NCBI GenBank assembly: GCA_025462885.1
Contig: JAOAPN010000012.1
Coordinates: 186,001-250,000 of the forward strand
Source of the DNA: Acidobacteriaceae bacterium
GTDB taxonomy: Bacteria > Acidobacteriota > Terriglobia > Terriglobales > Acidobacteriaceae
Direction of reading: 5' to 3'
Length of the DNA: 64,000 bases
Position 1 is the stretch's first letter; every line of letters starts with the position of its first letter. The notes beneath the pieces are model-generated. The model saw only the letters and a list, made by a program, of their open reading frames with translations. It ran no database searches and was not told the origin of the DNA. Positions 35,601-43,635 of this stretch are shown here, piece after piece. Position numbers and translations under genes: made by a program.

Positions 35601-37744
35601 TGGCTGCGCACGGCAGGAGGAATCTGCTGAACCTGTGCCAGCGCCTCCTGATTGCGTCCGGAGCCGTGCAGCACCGTCAGCAAACCCTTCCAGGCGTCCG
35701 GCCGGTCAGGATTCTCGGTCAGGACCGCGCGATAGATGGGAAAAGCTTTATCCGCATTGTTGCGGGTCAGGTAGATGCCCGCGAGTTGCAGCAGCAGAGC
35801 GGTCGGCGGCTTCTGGTTGGCAGCCATCTGCTGATTCACAGAGCGTTCCAGAATCTCCTGAGCCGCATCCAGCCGATTCTGAGTCTGGTAGATCGAGGCC
35901 ACGGTCGTCTGGAAGCCCGGATCGCGCATCGCGATCTCGTAGTTCGCAGGCGGCATGCTGGAAAGCGTCTGCAGCGCCAGGAGATCCTGCTTCATCGCAT
36001 GCTGGACTCGCACCAGGCCCTGCCAGGCTGGCGTGTTCGAAACATCCGAAGCCAGCACCTGGCGGAACAACGCGCCAGCCTGATCCAAACGGTTCGCCTG
36101 TTGCAGCAGACTCGCGTACTGTAACTGCGTCTCAACCTTCAAGCCCTTCGCGCCGGTCGGGAACGACAGATCCAGGGCGCTCTTTAATACGCGCTGGGCA
36201 TCTGCATCGCGGCCGACAGCCGAGTAAGCCGAAGCCAGCGATCGCAGAAACTCCGGATCGCGCATCAACTGGGTCCGCACTGCAGTAGGAATCCGCTTCT
36301 CCGTCATCAACGCCTGCAGTGCGTTCCCTGCTCCGTAGTACGCCATGAACAGACCACGCCACGCGGCGGGAGACGCGGGCTTCACCTTCGCATAGCGTTC
36401 AAACACCTGGATGGCTGCGTCGGATTGCTGCGCCTTCAGCAGCGTTCCGCCGAGGCCTTCGAGCGCCTCGGGGCTGTTGGCTCGCATACCCAATGCGGCC
36501 TGATACTGCTGCTCCGCCGTCGTCAGGTCGTTCTCATTCAGTGCGGTCGAGGCTTCGGCCATCGTGTAGTAAAAGTGCGCCGTCTCAAGCGCTGTATCGA
36601 TGCCGGAGTCGCGCGCGCCGTTCTGCTTCGCCTGCTCGAGGAAGGTGACCGCGCCGCCGAAGTTCGACTGCTGCATCCGCACGTAGCCCATGCCGGCAAG
36701 AGCGCGGGGATTCTGCCCATCGGTCGCCAGGATCGCCTTGAAACGCATCTCGGCATCGTCGATCCGCTTGGCGTTTAGGGCGTTATAAGCTTCCTGCTCC
36801 TGAACTCCGCGGGCCCGAGTCTCAGCGTTGGCCGCAATCTCTTCAGGAGTCTGCGGAATCACGCTCGAACGAGGCGCGACCTTGGGCTGGTTCTTCAAAG
36901 CGGCGGCCAACTGCGGGTCATTGTGCTTCGCAAGATACGCACGAATCTCGGCCGCACTGGACGGATTGGCCGAGTCCCACACCAATGCCTGCCGCAGGGC
37001 AGCTTCCGCCTTCGGATCGGCTGGATGCCGCTCCAACAGACGGCGGCCTTCTTCGCGGGTCTTGGGGTTGTAGGTCAGGATTCGTCCCAGGGACACCTGG
37101 TAGCGCGAATCGCTGGGATACTTATTCATCAACGCACGAAGGCCAATGATCGCCTGGGCCCGTCCATCGTCTGTAGCAGACTCGGTCTCGTAGTACGCCA
37201 GAGCCCAGTCGCCAGCCGGCGGCGTCGTGTCAAAGACCTGGCGATAAATCGCCATCGCCTGCGCGTACTGGCCGTTCTGCGCCAACTTGCCCGCCTGCGC
37301 CAGTTGCGCTGTCTGGTTCTGCTGCGAACCCATATTCTCCACACGGGAGATATTCGAATCGTTCGGATTGATCGCCCGCAGACGATCCAGATACGTGGTC
37401 GCCAGGGCAGTATTGCCGCTCAACTTCGCGGCGCGTGCCAGTCCGGCAAGGGCGGTCGTATTCTGAGGATCGGCCAGCAGGACCTGCTGCCACGTCTGGG
37501 CCGCCATATCCATGCGGCCGCGCACCTCGAGAGCATGCGCCTTATCCAGCAGAGACTGGGTCGCCGCCTGGGTACCGGCGAGTGTCTGTCCAACGGCTGA
37601 ACCACCGCTTGCAAGAGCGCCGAATGTCAGTGCGCTCATCAGAACAGCGGAGGTAACGGGCCGAGTTGACCAAACATTCTTCATAAATGTATTTGTGCGG
37701 AGACCGGCCCAGGATCGGCCTTTGAGCGGAATCATAGTAGACAC
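32645..37744 (-). CDS. bcsC: Cellulose synthase outer-membrane export subunit BcsC (TPR plus beta barrel)
   Basis: A 1699-residue protein, much longer than E. coli BcsC (about 1157). A signal peptide lies at about 28-52 behind a basic n-region. TPR repeats fill about 55-945 (for example NPRALAGMGYVRMQQSNFGGAV). A Gln/Pro/Tyr-rich low-complexity linker spans about 950-1300. The C-terminal BcsC barrel runs from about 1300 to the end. It guides cellulose through the periplasm and outer membrane. GTG 37744 is the chosen start because AAGGAG lies 7-9 bases upstream; ATG 37684 would shorten the n-region. Last gene of the bcs operon. Confidence 0.9.
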   Translation of the reverse strand: MSTMIPLKGRSWAGLRTNTFMKNVWSTRPVTSAVLMSALTFGALASGGSAVGQTLAGTQAATQSLLDKAHALEVRGRMDMAAQTWQQVLLADPQNTTALAGLARAAKLSGNTALATTYLDRLRAINPNDSNISRVENMGSQQNQTAQLAQAGKLAQNGQYAQAMAIYRQVFDTTPPAGDWALAYYETESATDDGRAQAIIGLRALMNKYPSDSRYQVSLGRILTYNPKTREEGRRLLERHPADPKAEAALRQALVWDSANPSSAAEIRAYLAKHNDPQLAAALKNQPKVAPRSSVIPQTPEEIAANAETRARGVQEQEAYNALNAKRIDDAEMRFKAILATDGQNPRALAGMGYVRMQQSNFGGAVTFLEQAKQNGARDSGIDTALETAHFYYTMAEASTALNENDLTTAEQQYQAALGMRANSPEALEGLGGTLLKAQQSDAAIQVFERYAKVKPASPAAWRGLFMAYYGAGNALQALMTEKRIPTAVRTQLMRDPEFLRSLASAYSAVGRDADAQRVLKSALDLSFPTGAKGLKVETQLQYASLLQQANRLDQAGALFRQVLASDVSNTPAWQGLVRVQHAMKQDLLALQTLSSMPPANYEIAMRDPGFQTTVASIYQTQNRLDAAQEILERSVNQQMAANQKPPTALLLQLAGIYLTRNNADKAFPIYRAVLTENPDRPDAWKGLLTVLHGSGRNQEALAQVQQIPPAVRSQLENDVEYLQTIGAVYNALGQPQQAMIFMARVQQHYAVQHTSAPADVDVQDAWLLFNGGNDFGLYRQLMLLGGRPDLNDEQRRTVQTIWTNWAVRRASQAAANGNIQRSLAILNAAAKSFPDNPGVLRALALGYARSGLPKQAVLIFKSQDMTAASASDYKASVGAALAAGDTKIAETWLRYGLDAYPRDAEMLNLGARFEQARGDSGRAAEYYRASLAALPPGDPGAELANELAQPMPVMRLPKAVEPQDLATLLRSTDGASSAVSEPTAPSQPYLPSYGNVNGEAPVQITGQGYAGHSSVVPPYMGNPASRTTRAAASKGRLGDYAPQASGAPPPTYGGDGLPPLQPTQQSQNAANTYSPLPSATRGDSSYQEQRPPTQQAQGGYQFTVTPQQDIYGPYVPYVPPTYGFTPSPVPVQLGDATPRVGPAQRDVTDVLPTARYVPNARAGRGKAPVPMTGQSNPPQEDFSSAATQNTQYTQSAQQQTSESYGQQYPQPDVTRGSSTGRRSTSTRTQAAAPPPPPLPAMSYPGVSQPLSGSTAYPAIGPALATGVPPTDAELAAKNVPPLRGGYDPRTPGALGPPLSQRAQTELELSALESSYSGWVGGIGYGRYRSGTPGFDRLTDLESPFEASAVLGKTMRVTIVPRAVFLNSGMINTASFVGASGVIPVLGTASGASLTTPAQQFSSGVGGELQLTTKNFGIAAGYTPYGFLVTNVTGRFNWRPGGGHFSLFADRDSVKDTQLAYAGLRDPGSTTAVYEGNIWGGVVSTGGGARIDVGNEKSGLYVSAAGYVLDGYHVLDNRKYEGTMGAYFRVKNWPQYGSLNVGTSFYGMHYDANERGLTYGQGGYFSPNVYFLASVPVSFTGHYKRAFNYTINGSVGLQTFQEDKAPYYPLDLALQTGASNPFYTLNSNTGLNYGINSQGSYRIADRWYVGGFLTGNNTNNYNMVSGGFFVRYLFKSQPDIDGGPTGLFPTTGFRPLRVP

Positions 37745-37852
37745 CCCGATCTCCTTCCGAAGCTTACCGCGTTTTTGCGGTTTTGTACCGCTTTTTTCGT
37801 GGACACGTGCTCAGTTCCCCCCATCAATGCTTACAGTTACAGCTTTGTACCT

Positions 37853-39070
37853 TTATCGCCACTTCAACTTAAGCTGCCCCTGCCGGTCCATCCGGTAGCG
37901 CTGTTCGAGCCAGCCGTTGGCGAACAGGACAAGATTCTGGTCATAATAGGAAGCGTTTCGACCGTAAAGACCCGTTGCAGGGTCCTTCATCGCAGACATG
38001 CGCTCCATCTGCAACTTCTCTTCCGATCTCATATTCAGGGTGTGGAGGTAGGGCACTACGGCTGCGGAGAATCCCACGGGACCATCACCACTCAGCGACG
38101 CACCGCTCTCATCCACGCGCTCGGGAGGCGCGGTATGCCGCTTCAACTGCTCCGCCATTCCGCCCAGTCCAGCCAGCGAAGCTTGCACGCCGGGTGTTTC
38201 AGGATCGGCGATGCCCAGCCAGAGATACACCCGGATCGCGTCGTAGCTGCCCACCGCCTTGCTCTCCTGCGCTCCAGCCAAGCGCTGTTCCGGTGATTCC
38301 GCCGGGCGCACGCTGCCTCCCGCGGTCAACCAGTCCATGGCAAATCCGTTCCCCGATCCCTGTGTCAGCATGATTGGGACCGACGCCAGCACCGCGCCCC
38401 AGGGTCCGCGCGGAAACGTCGTAGCCATATAACTCAATACCGAAGGCGGCAGATAACTCGGATTCAGAACCCAGGTCCCCGCATCCGGGTGGAAGCCTTG
38501 CGGTCCCGGAAGCAGCGTCGCCCCCAGGCTCCGGACCAGAGCGACCTCCTGCTGCGCAATGCGCGATGCCATCGCCGTCCCCATCTTCTCGTAGCGCGGA
38601 TCATGCCACAGTCGGCCCGCCTCCAGCAGAGCGTAGGCCATCCAGAGATCCGCATCTGACGCTGGATTCTGGTCCAGCGTCTTCCACGTTCCGTCGGGGG
38701 CCTTACCCCAGCTCCACGCAGGAAGCCGTAGGGTCAGATCGCCGCTGGCGAGATTATCTTCCGTCCAATGCACCAGCTTGTCGAAGCGCACGCGGTCGTT
38801 CGCTACTAGCGCAAAGAACATTCCATAGGCCTGCCCCTCGCTGGTCGTCCGGTCGCCGGCGCCGTGGTCGACGATGCGGCCCTGCGGATCGAAGGCGCTG
38901 CGGGTGTAGGCCTCCCACAGCGGCCAGGTCGGTTCCGTCTTGCAACCGCCCTGCAGGCAGGCTGCCAGCGTCACTCCCAGGACGAGCATGCTCCGCATGG
39001 TGTTGCCGCATCGCAGACGATTCCGCGTGCGGCCATCTTTCAATGGCCGCTGTATCAGTTGCTGATCCAT
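37853..39070 (-). CDS. bcsZ: Periplasmic endo-1,4-beta-glucanase BcsZ (GH8)
   Basis: A 405-residue family 8 glycoside hydrolase of the cellulose operon. The catalytic Glu78 sits in TTSEGQAYGMFFALVANDR, the family signature. The acidic cluster SDADLW at 138-143 follows, then YDAIRVYLWLGIADPETPG. A lipoprotein signal is plausible: RSMLVLGVTLAAC has the lipobox LAAC at 35-38. The enzyme trims or detangles nascent cellulose in the periplasm. ATG 39070 lies 5 bases after the bcsAB stop, so translation is probably coupled. A longer upstream frame overlapping bcsAB is less likely. Confidence 0.92.
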   Translation of the reverse strand: MDQQLIQRPLKDGRTRNRLRCGNTMRSMLVLGVTLAACLQGGCKTEPTWPLWEAYTRSAFDPQGRIVDHGAGDRTTSEGQAYGMFFALVANDRVRFDKLVHWTEDNLASGDLTLRLPAWSWGKAPDGTWKTLDQNPASDADLWMAYALLEAGRLWHDPRYEKMGTAMASRIAQQEVALVRSLGATLLPGPQGFHPDAGTWVLNPSYLPPSVLSYMATTFPRGPWGAVLASVPIMLTQGSGNGFAMDWLTAGGSVRPAESPEQRLAGAQESKAVGSYDAIRVYLWLGIADPETPGVQASLAGLGGMAEQLKRHTAPPERVDESGASLSGDGPVGFSAAVVPYLHTLNMRSEEKLQMERMSAMKDPATGLYGRNASYYDQNLVLFANGWLEQRYRMDRQGQLKLKWR

Positions 39071-39075
39071 GGCTT

Positions 39076-42000
39076 TTAGTCGTTCCCCTGCAGGCGGGCA
39101 CGCGCCCGGCGCCGCAACATCGCACGAATCAGAATCGCCATAAAGAAGCAGAACACCATCGTGATCCCGACGATCAACCATGGGAACTCGGAGAACAGCA
39201 TGTTCGCCTGCGTCCACAACGAGAGCGAGCCGACCTTATAGACGTCGTTGCCGATCCGGTAGGACACGAAGCGCGAACCGTGCAGCACGCTGACCGATTG
39301 CGAGATGTCCGACGACTGCGACGACTTCAGGAAGACCGAGAGGAAGTTCGGCACCGCTGCATGGTCCCGTAGAGCGACCACAACCACAGAGCGATTCGAC
39401 CGTGCCGGCCATTCAATTCCTTCGACCAGCGCGTCGGGAAGACCACCCGCCGTCTCCAACTGGCCGGACTGGATGTGGTCAGAGCTGCGAACCTTCCACC
39501 AGGCATGTTGCAGCCCGGCAAAGAAGCCCTGCGTGTCCTGAATGTGTAGTCCGGAGCCATCCACCATCACCGGCAGCGACGAACCCAGCTTCGCCAGAGC
39601 CGGCTGATCTTCAACCGTGCCCAGCACCAGGTAGTCCTTGCGGCCGTCCGCCTTCATGCCATCGGCGTTGGTGACTCCAACGTTGAGCACCGGGTATCCG
39701 GTTTGAGCGCCGAAGTGACCCATCAACGTCAGGAAGAGTTCAAGCTCGTCCGCGGCAGCATTGTCCGGCAGCACAACATTCGTATCCGAGAGATCGGCTC
39801 GGCGTGTAAACGGATAGCCCGCGTTGGCAAAGATCTCCAGATTCGGCAGCACCGCGAGGTGCGGAATGTCACGAATGTCGAGGTAGGAATCCTTCAACAC
39901 CGCAGCCTGCAGGTTGTAGGGAGCTGTGTCCTCGCACTTCCCTTTCTTGTGCAGCAGGAAGATGAGCTTCATCGACAGCGAGTTAGAGAACGGCCGCAGG
40001 TTGACGATGGGAACCGGCACGATCGTCTCCAGTACCGACGAAGCCTTGTCGGTATGGGGTAACGGAGTCGAACTGACGTAGCCCTCGTTCATATAGACCT
40101 GCAACGTGCTCTCGTTCGCCAGCGGAATGCCGTTGTACCGGTATCCCATGTGGAAGCCGAGATTCTGCAGATGCTCGGTATAAAGGTCGGGCGGGAGGCG
40201 CATGTAGACCCGCAATGGGACGGACCCGTCTCCCTGAAGATCGCCGGTCTGCGCGATGTCGCCGATGTGAGTGATCTTGTCTGTGCTCAACCAGCGCGGC
40301 GCATCGTCGGGCTCGCGCGGAGCCGGCATCTTGATCGAAGGGATACGGACCTGCTCCCCTTCGAACATGTCGCGCTGCAAGGTCAGCGCAGAGGCAGCGA
40401 TCAACAGATCGTCCGGAGTATCGCCCGTCAGCACCAGCACCTTGGAGTAAGGATCGGTCGGGTTGGTCTTCATCGCTACGGTCGGTCCCGAACTCGTACT
40501 CACCTTCAGAGAAGCCGGCAGCTCTGCGCCGCTCTCTCCGATCACGATCGCATTGCCAGCCGGGATCGTTCCAATCGAGACAGGAAAACGCACCGTATGC
40601 GAGTCGGTCAAAATTCCAAACCACGAAGCAACAATACCCGCAGCCTGCAATGCCTTCGGAGAGGGCTGGCTCAGAAACACGATCGGCACGACGGGATGCA
40701 GGTTCACTGCCTCGTCATAGAACGGCAGCGGCAGCAGCTTGAGGTCGTTTTGCAGAGGAAGTAGCGCACCCGCCAGCTCGATCGTCGTAGTCGCATCGAC
40801 GTGGCTCCACAAAGTGGTGTGCGACGGGTCTTCGCAGCTCATCGTGTAGTGCCCGACGAACTCGAAGGTCAACTCGTTCTTGTGCACCAGCATATCGGCT
40901 GGCATCGTGAGCGTGGCTTCCAGCAGCGCGTTGTTCTCGCCGCGGGTCACAACCAGCGTCTGCTGGTCTGCCGCCTTCTGTGCCGGCGTGAGTTCACGCT
41001 GGCTCTGCGGCGTAGCCGGAGCATTGACCGCCAAGGTCGCGAACAACGTTCCGTTCAGACTCACCTTCAAGTGGCTCAACTGCGGAATCAGCCCCGGCGA
41101 AAAGTGATAGCGCAGCTTCATCGTCGCCGTCTTCACTACCTGCGTCTGCGGGAGCGAGAAGTACACCGAGTGGTACGCATCCACACCGCGCAGCATGATG
41201 GTGTCCTGCTCCCCGACATCCGCCAGGGTAAACACATTGTCAAAGTTTCCCGGTGCCACCGAGCGCGCAGCGACACCGCCATCTACAGCCGATGGAGCCC
41301 CAGGCACCTGCGTCAGATCCGTCGTAGCGGCCGAGGGTTTCAGTTGAGCCGCAGCCTGAACACCGTACAGAGGACGCAGTTGCGCTCCCACCCGGGCAGA
41401 TCCCATCAGCAGCGTAGCCAAAACCAACAGCGGAGCAATACTGGCCGCAAGTTTTGCCTTGGCGGGCGCACTCTTCTTCGTCTTCATGAAACCTCGTATG
41501 GTCTGCGCGAAACCATGGAACGCAAGCTGAAAGATAAGTCCCAGGCTCTTCAGTGGACGGTCCACCTCACGCGATTCACCCCAGCCAAGCCAGCTATCCG
41601 CGCGGGAGTACAGCACCATCGTCAGCGCTTCCTCCTCCTGCAAGGTCAGCGGATCGAACTGGGTACGCAACACGTTATCGCACACTCCAATGATGGTTGC
41701 CGGCAGCGTTGCATCGCCATCCAATACCGGAAACGTGACGCGCACCGACTCGCCCGGAGTGCAGACAAAATCGTGGTCGACGTTGATCATCGCACCGCCG
41801 CTCGACATGTCTGCCGTCACACCCTGCACCATCATGCCGTTCGACAGTTGAATGTCCGCCTGCACGGCCATCGTCACCCGAACCGTCTGCCTGCGCTGCT
41901 GGTTCTCCCAGGCGACTGCAACGCACACGCCCAGGATGACCATGTTGAAGCCAACCCAGATCAGGTTCATGATGATCGTGCCCGGATGCGCACCGTCGTA

Positions 42001-43635
42001 CCAGGTATTCAGCGGCCAGATCGGAATGTAGATCCCACGGATGAAGGCCATGACGATCCCAACCAGGTTCATCGAAATCATCAGGAGAAAGGGTTGGGCG
42101 ATACGGCTATCGAAGAACTTCCGATTCACCACGCCGCCCTTCGCCGTCACGTCGAAGCTACCTAGCTTGGGGCTGACGATCGCAAGCATCGTCGGAAGCA
42201 GAATGTAAGGTGCTAGTACCGTCTCGTAGATCTCGTTCCAGAAGCTATGCCGATGCTGTCCCTGGATGCGCGAGTTTGTAATGTTCGAGAGCACCAGGTG
42301 CGGCAACGCGTACGCGAGGATCGCAGCCCAGTATCCCGGCACGTTCGTGTGTCCAAGGATCAGATAGATCAGGGGAGCCGTCAGGAAGATCAATCGCGGG
42401 AAGGCGTACAGGAAGTGCGACATCGCATTGAAGTAACAGATGCGCTGCGCGAACTTCAGTCCCTTGGCAAACAGCGGGTTGTCGGTACGCATGATCTGGA
42501 TCATGCCACGCGCCCAGCGAATACGCTGTTTCACGTGACCGCTCAGCCGCTCCGTCGCAAGTCCTGCTGCCTGCGGAATGTTAATGTACGCGGTGTTCCA
42601 GCCGTTCATCTGCATACGCAGCGAGGTGTGGGCATCTTCCGTCACTGTCTCGACCGCGATGCCGCCGATCTCATCGAGCGCCGTCCGCCGCAGCACCGCG
42701 CACGAACCGCAGAAGAAGGTTGCATTCCAAAAGTCATTTCCGTCCTGCACGATGCCGTAGAACAGCTCACCCTCATTCGGAATGACGCGGAACTTGCTCA
42801 GGTTGCGCTCAAAAGGATCAGGCGAATAGAAATGGTGCGGCGTCTGCAACATGCCCAGCTTGCTGTCGCGCAGGAACCAGCCCAGCGTCACCTGCATGAA
42901 GCTCCGCGTCGGCACGTGGTCGCAATCGAAGATACAGACGAAGGGTGAATCCAGCCGCTCCAGGGCGCGATTGATATTGCCCGCCTTGGCGTGCTTGTTA
43001 TCGTCGCGCGTCATGTATCCGATGCCGGCATCCTCTGCGAACTGCCGGAACTCCTCGCGCTTTCCATCATCGAGGATGTAGACGTTCAGCTTGTCGGCGG
43101 GCCAGTCAATGTTCATCGCCGCCAGTGCCGTATAACGCACCACACTGAGAGGTTCGTTATACGTCGGAATCAGCAGATCAACCGAAGGCCAGAGGTCCGT
43201 ACTATCCGGCAGCGGCACGGGAGTACGGCGCAGCGGCCAAAGCGTTTGCATGTAGCCCAGGAAGAGGATGGCGAACGCATACGCCTCGGCCCCCACCAGC
43301 ATCCAGATGAAGAACGCATCCAGATAAGTCCAGTTATTGCCCGGATCGAGAAAGAAATGGATCGTATAGGAGATGCGCCAGTAGCCATAGCGGAAGGTCG
43401 AGTACATCGACACCAACATCAGTGTCAGCGTAACCAGGTAGGAGCTGGAGCTGCGATCCATCCAGATCGCGAGCAGTACCGTCATGATGCCTAACACTAG
43501 TTGCTGCGGCCACGTGAGTTCCAGGATGCCCGTAAATAGCAGCACAAAAATACCGCCGCCAAGCACCAGGAACCGCAGCAGCTTCATCAGGATTCCATCC
43601 CCCGATTCGAACTCTTTCCACGTCGTACCGGTCAT
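39076..43635 (-). CDS. bcsAB: Fused cellulose synthase BcsA-BcsB, c-di-GMP-responsive
   Basis: A 1519-residue fusion. Residues 1-716 are BcsA: GT2 core with DDG (189-191), DCD (237-239), TED (332-334) and QRIRW (370-374), gating loop FDVTAKG (494-500), and a PilZ domain with RQTVR (582-586) and DMSSGG (609-614), the c-di-GMP motifs. From residue 717 comes BcsB: MKTKKSAPAKAK plus a hydrophobic stretch like a signal peptide, two carbohydrate-binding/flavodoxin-like repeats and a C-terminal membrane anchor. It polymerises UDP-glucose and threads the glucan through the inner membrane. ATGA overlaps the bcsQ stop. Met717 has GAGG 4 bases upstream, so separate BcsB may also be made. Confidence 0.95.
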   Translation of the reverse strand: MTGTTWKEFESGDGILMKLLRFLVLGGGIFVLLFTGILELTWPQQLVLGIMTVLLAIWMDRSSSSYLVTLTLMLVSMYSTFRYGYWRISYTIHFFLDPGNNWTYLDAFFIWMLVGAEAYAFAILFLGYMQTLWPLRRTPVPLPDSTDLWPSVDLLIPTYNEPLSVVRYTALAAMNIDWPADKLNVYILDDGKREEFRQFAEDAGIGYMTRDDNKHAKAGNINRALERLDSPFVCIFDCDHVPTRSFMQVTLGWFLRDSKLGMLQTPHHFYSPDPFERNLSKFRVIPNEGELFYGIVQDGNDFWNATFFCGSCAVLRRTALDEIGGIAVETVTEDAHTSLRMQMNGWNTAYINIPQAAGLATERLSGHVKQRIRWARGMIQIMRTDNPLFAKGLKFAQRICYFNAMSHFLYAFPRLIFLTAPLIYLILGHTNVPGYWAAILAYALPHLVLSNITNSRIQGQHRHSFWNEIYETVLAPYILLPTMLAIVSPKLGSFDVTAKGGVVNRKFFDSRIAQPFLLMISMNLVGIVMAFIRGIYIPIWPLNTWYDGAHPGTIIMNLIWVGFNMVILGVCVAVAWENQQRRQTVRVTMAVQADIQLSNGMMVQGVTADMSSGGAMINVDHDFVCTPGESVRVTFPVLDGDATLPATIIGVCDNVLRTQFDPLTLQEEEALTMVLYSRADSWLGWGESREVDRPLKSLGLIFQLAFHGFAQTIRGFMKTKKSAPAKAKLAASIAPLLVLATLLMGSARVGAQLRPLYGVQAAAQLKPSAATTDLTQVPGAPSAVDGGVAARSVAPGNFDNVFTLADVGEQDTIMLRGVDAYHSVYFSLPQTQVVKTATMKLRYHFSPGLIPQLSHLKVSLNGTLFATLAVNAPATPQSQRELTPAQKAADQQTLVVTRGENNALLEATLTMPADMLVHKNELTFEFVGHYTMSCEDPSHTTLWSHVDATTTIELAGALLPLQNDLKLLPLPFYDEAVNLHPVVPIVFLSQPSPKALQAAGIVASWFGILTDSHTVRFPVSIGTIPAGNAIVIGESGAELPASLKVSTSSGPTVAMKTNPTDPYSKVLVLTGDTPDDLLIAASALTLQRDMFEGEQVRIPSIKMPAPREPDDAPRWLSTDKITHIGDIAQTGDLQGDGSVPLRVYMRLPPDLYTEHLQNLGFHMGYRYNGIPLANESTLQVYMNEGYVSSTPLPHTDKASSVLETIVPVPIVNLRPFSNSLSMKLIFLLHKKGKCEDTAPYNLQAAVLKDSYLDIRDIPHLAVLPNLEIFANAGYPFTRRADLSDTNVVLPDNAAADELELFLTLMGHFGAQTGYPVLNVGVTNADGMKADGRKDYLVLGTVEDQPALAKLGSSLPVMVDGSGLHIQDTQGFFAGLQHAWWKVRSSDHIQSGQLETAGGLPDALVEGIEWPARSNRSVVVVALRDHAAVPNFLSVFLKSSQSSDISQSVSVLHGSRFVSYRIGNDVYKVGSLSLWTQANMLFSEFPWLIVGITMVFCFFMAILIRAMLRRRARARLQGND

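Noticed and set aside
40801..42165. 454-codon plus-strand frame
   Set aside because: Antisense to the bcsAB junction, rich in Arg and His, with no recognisable domain.
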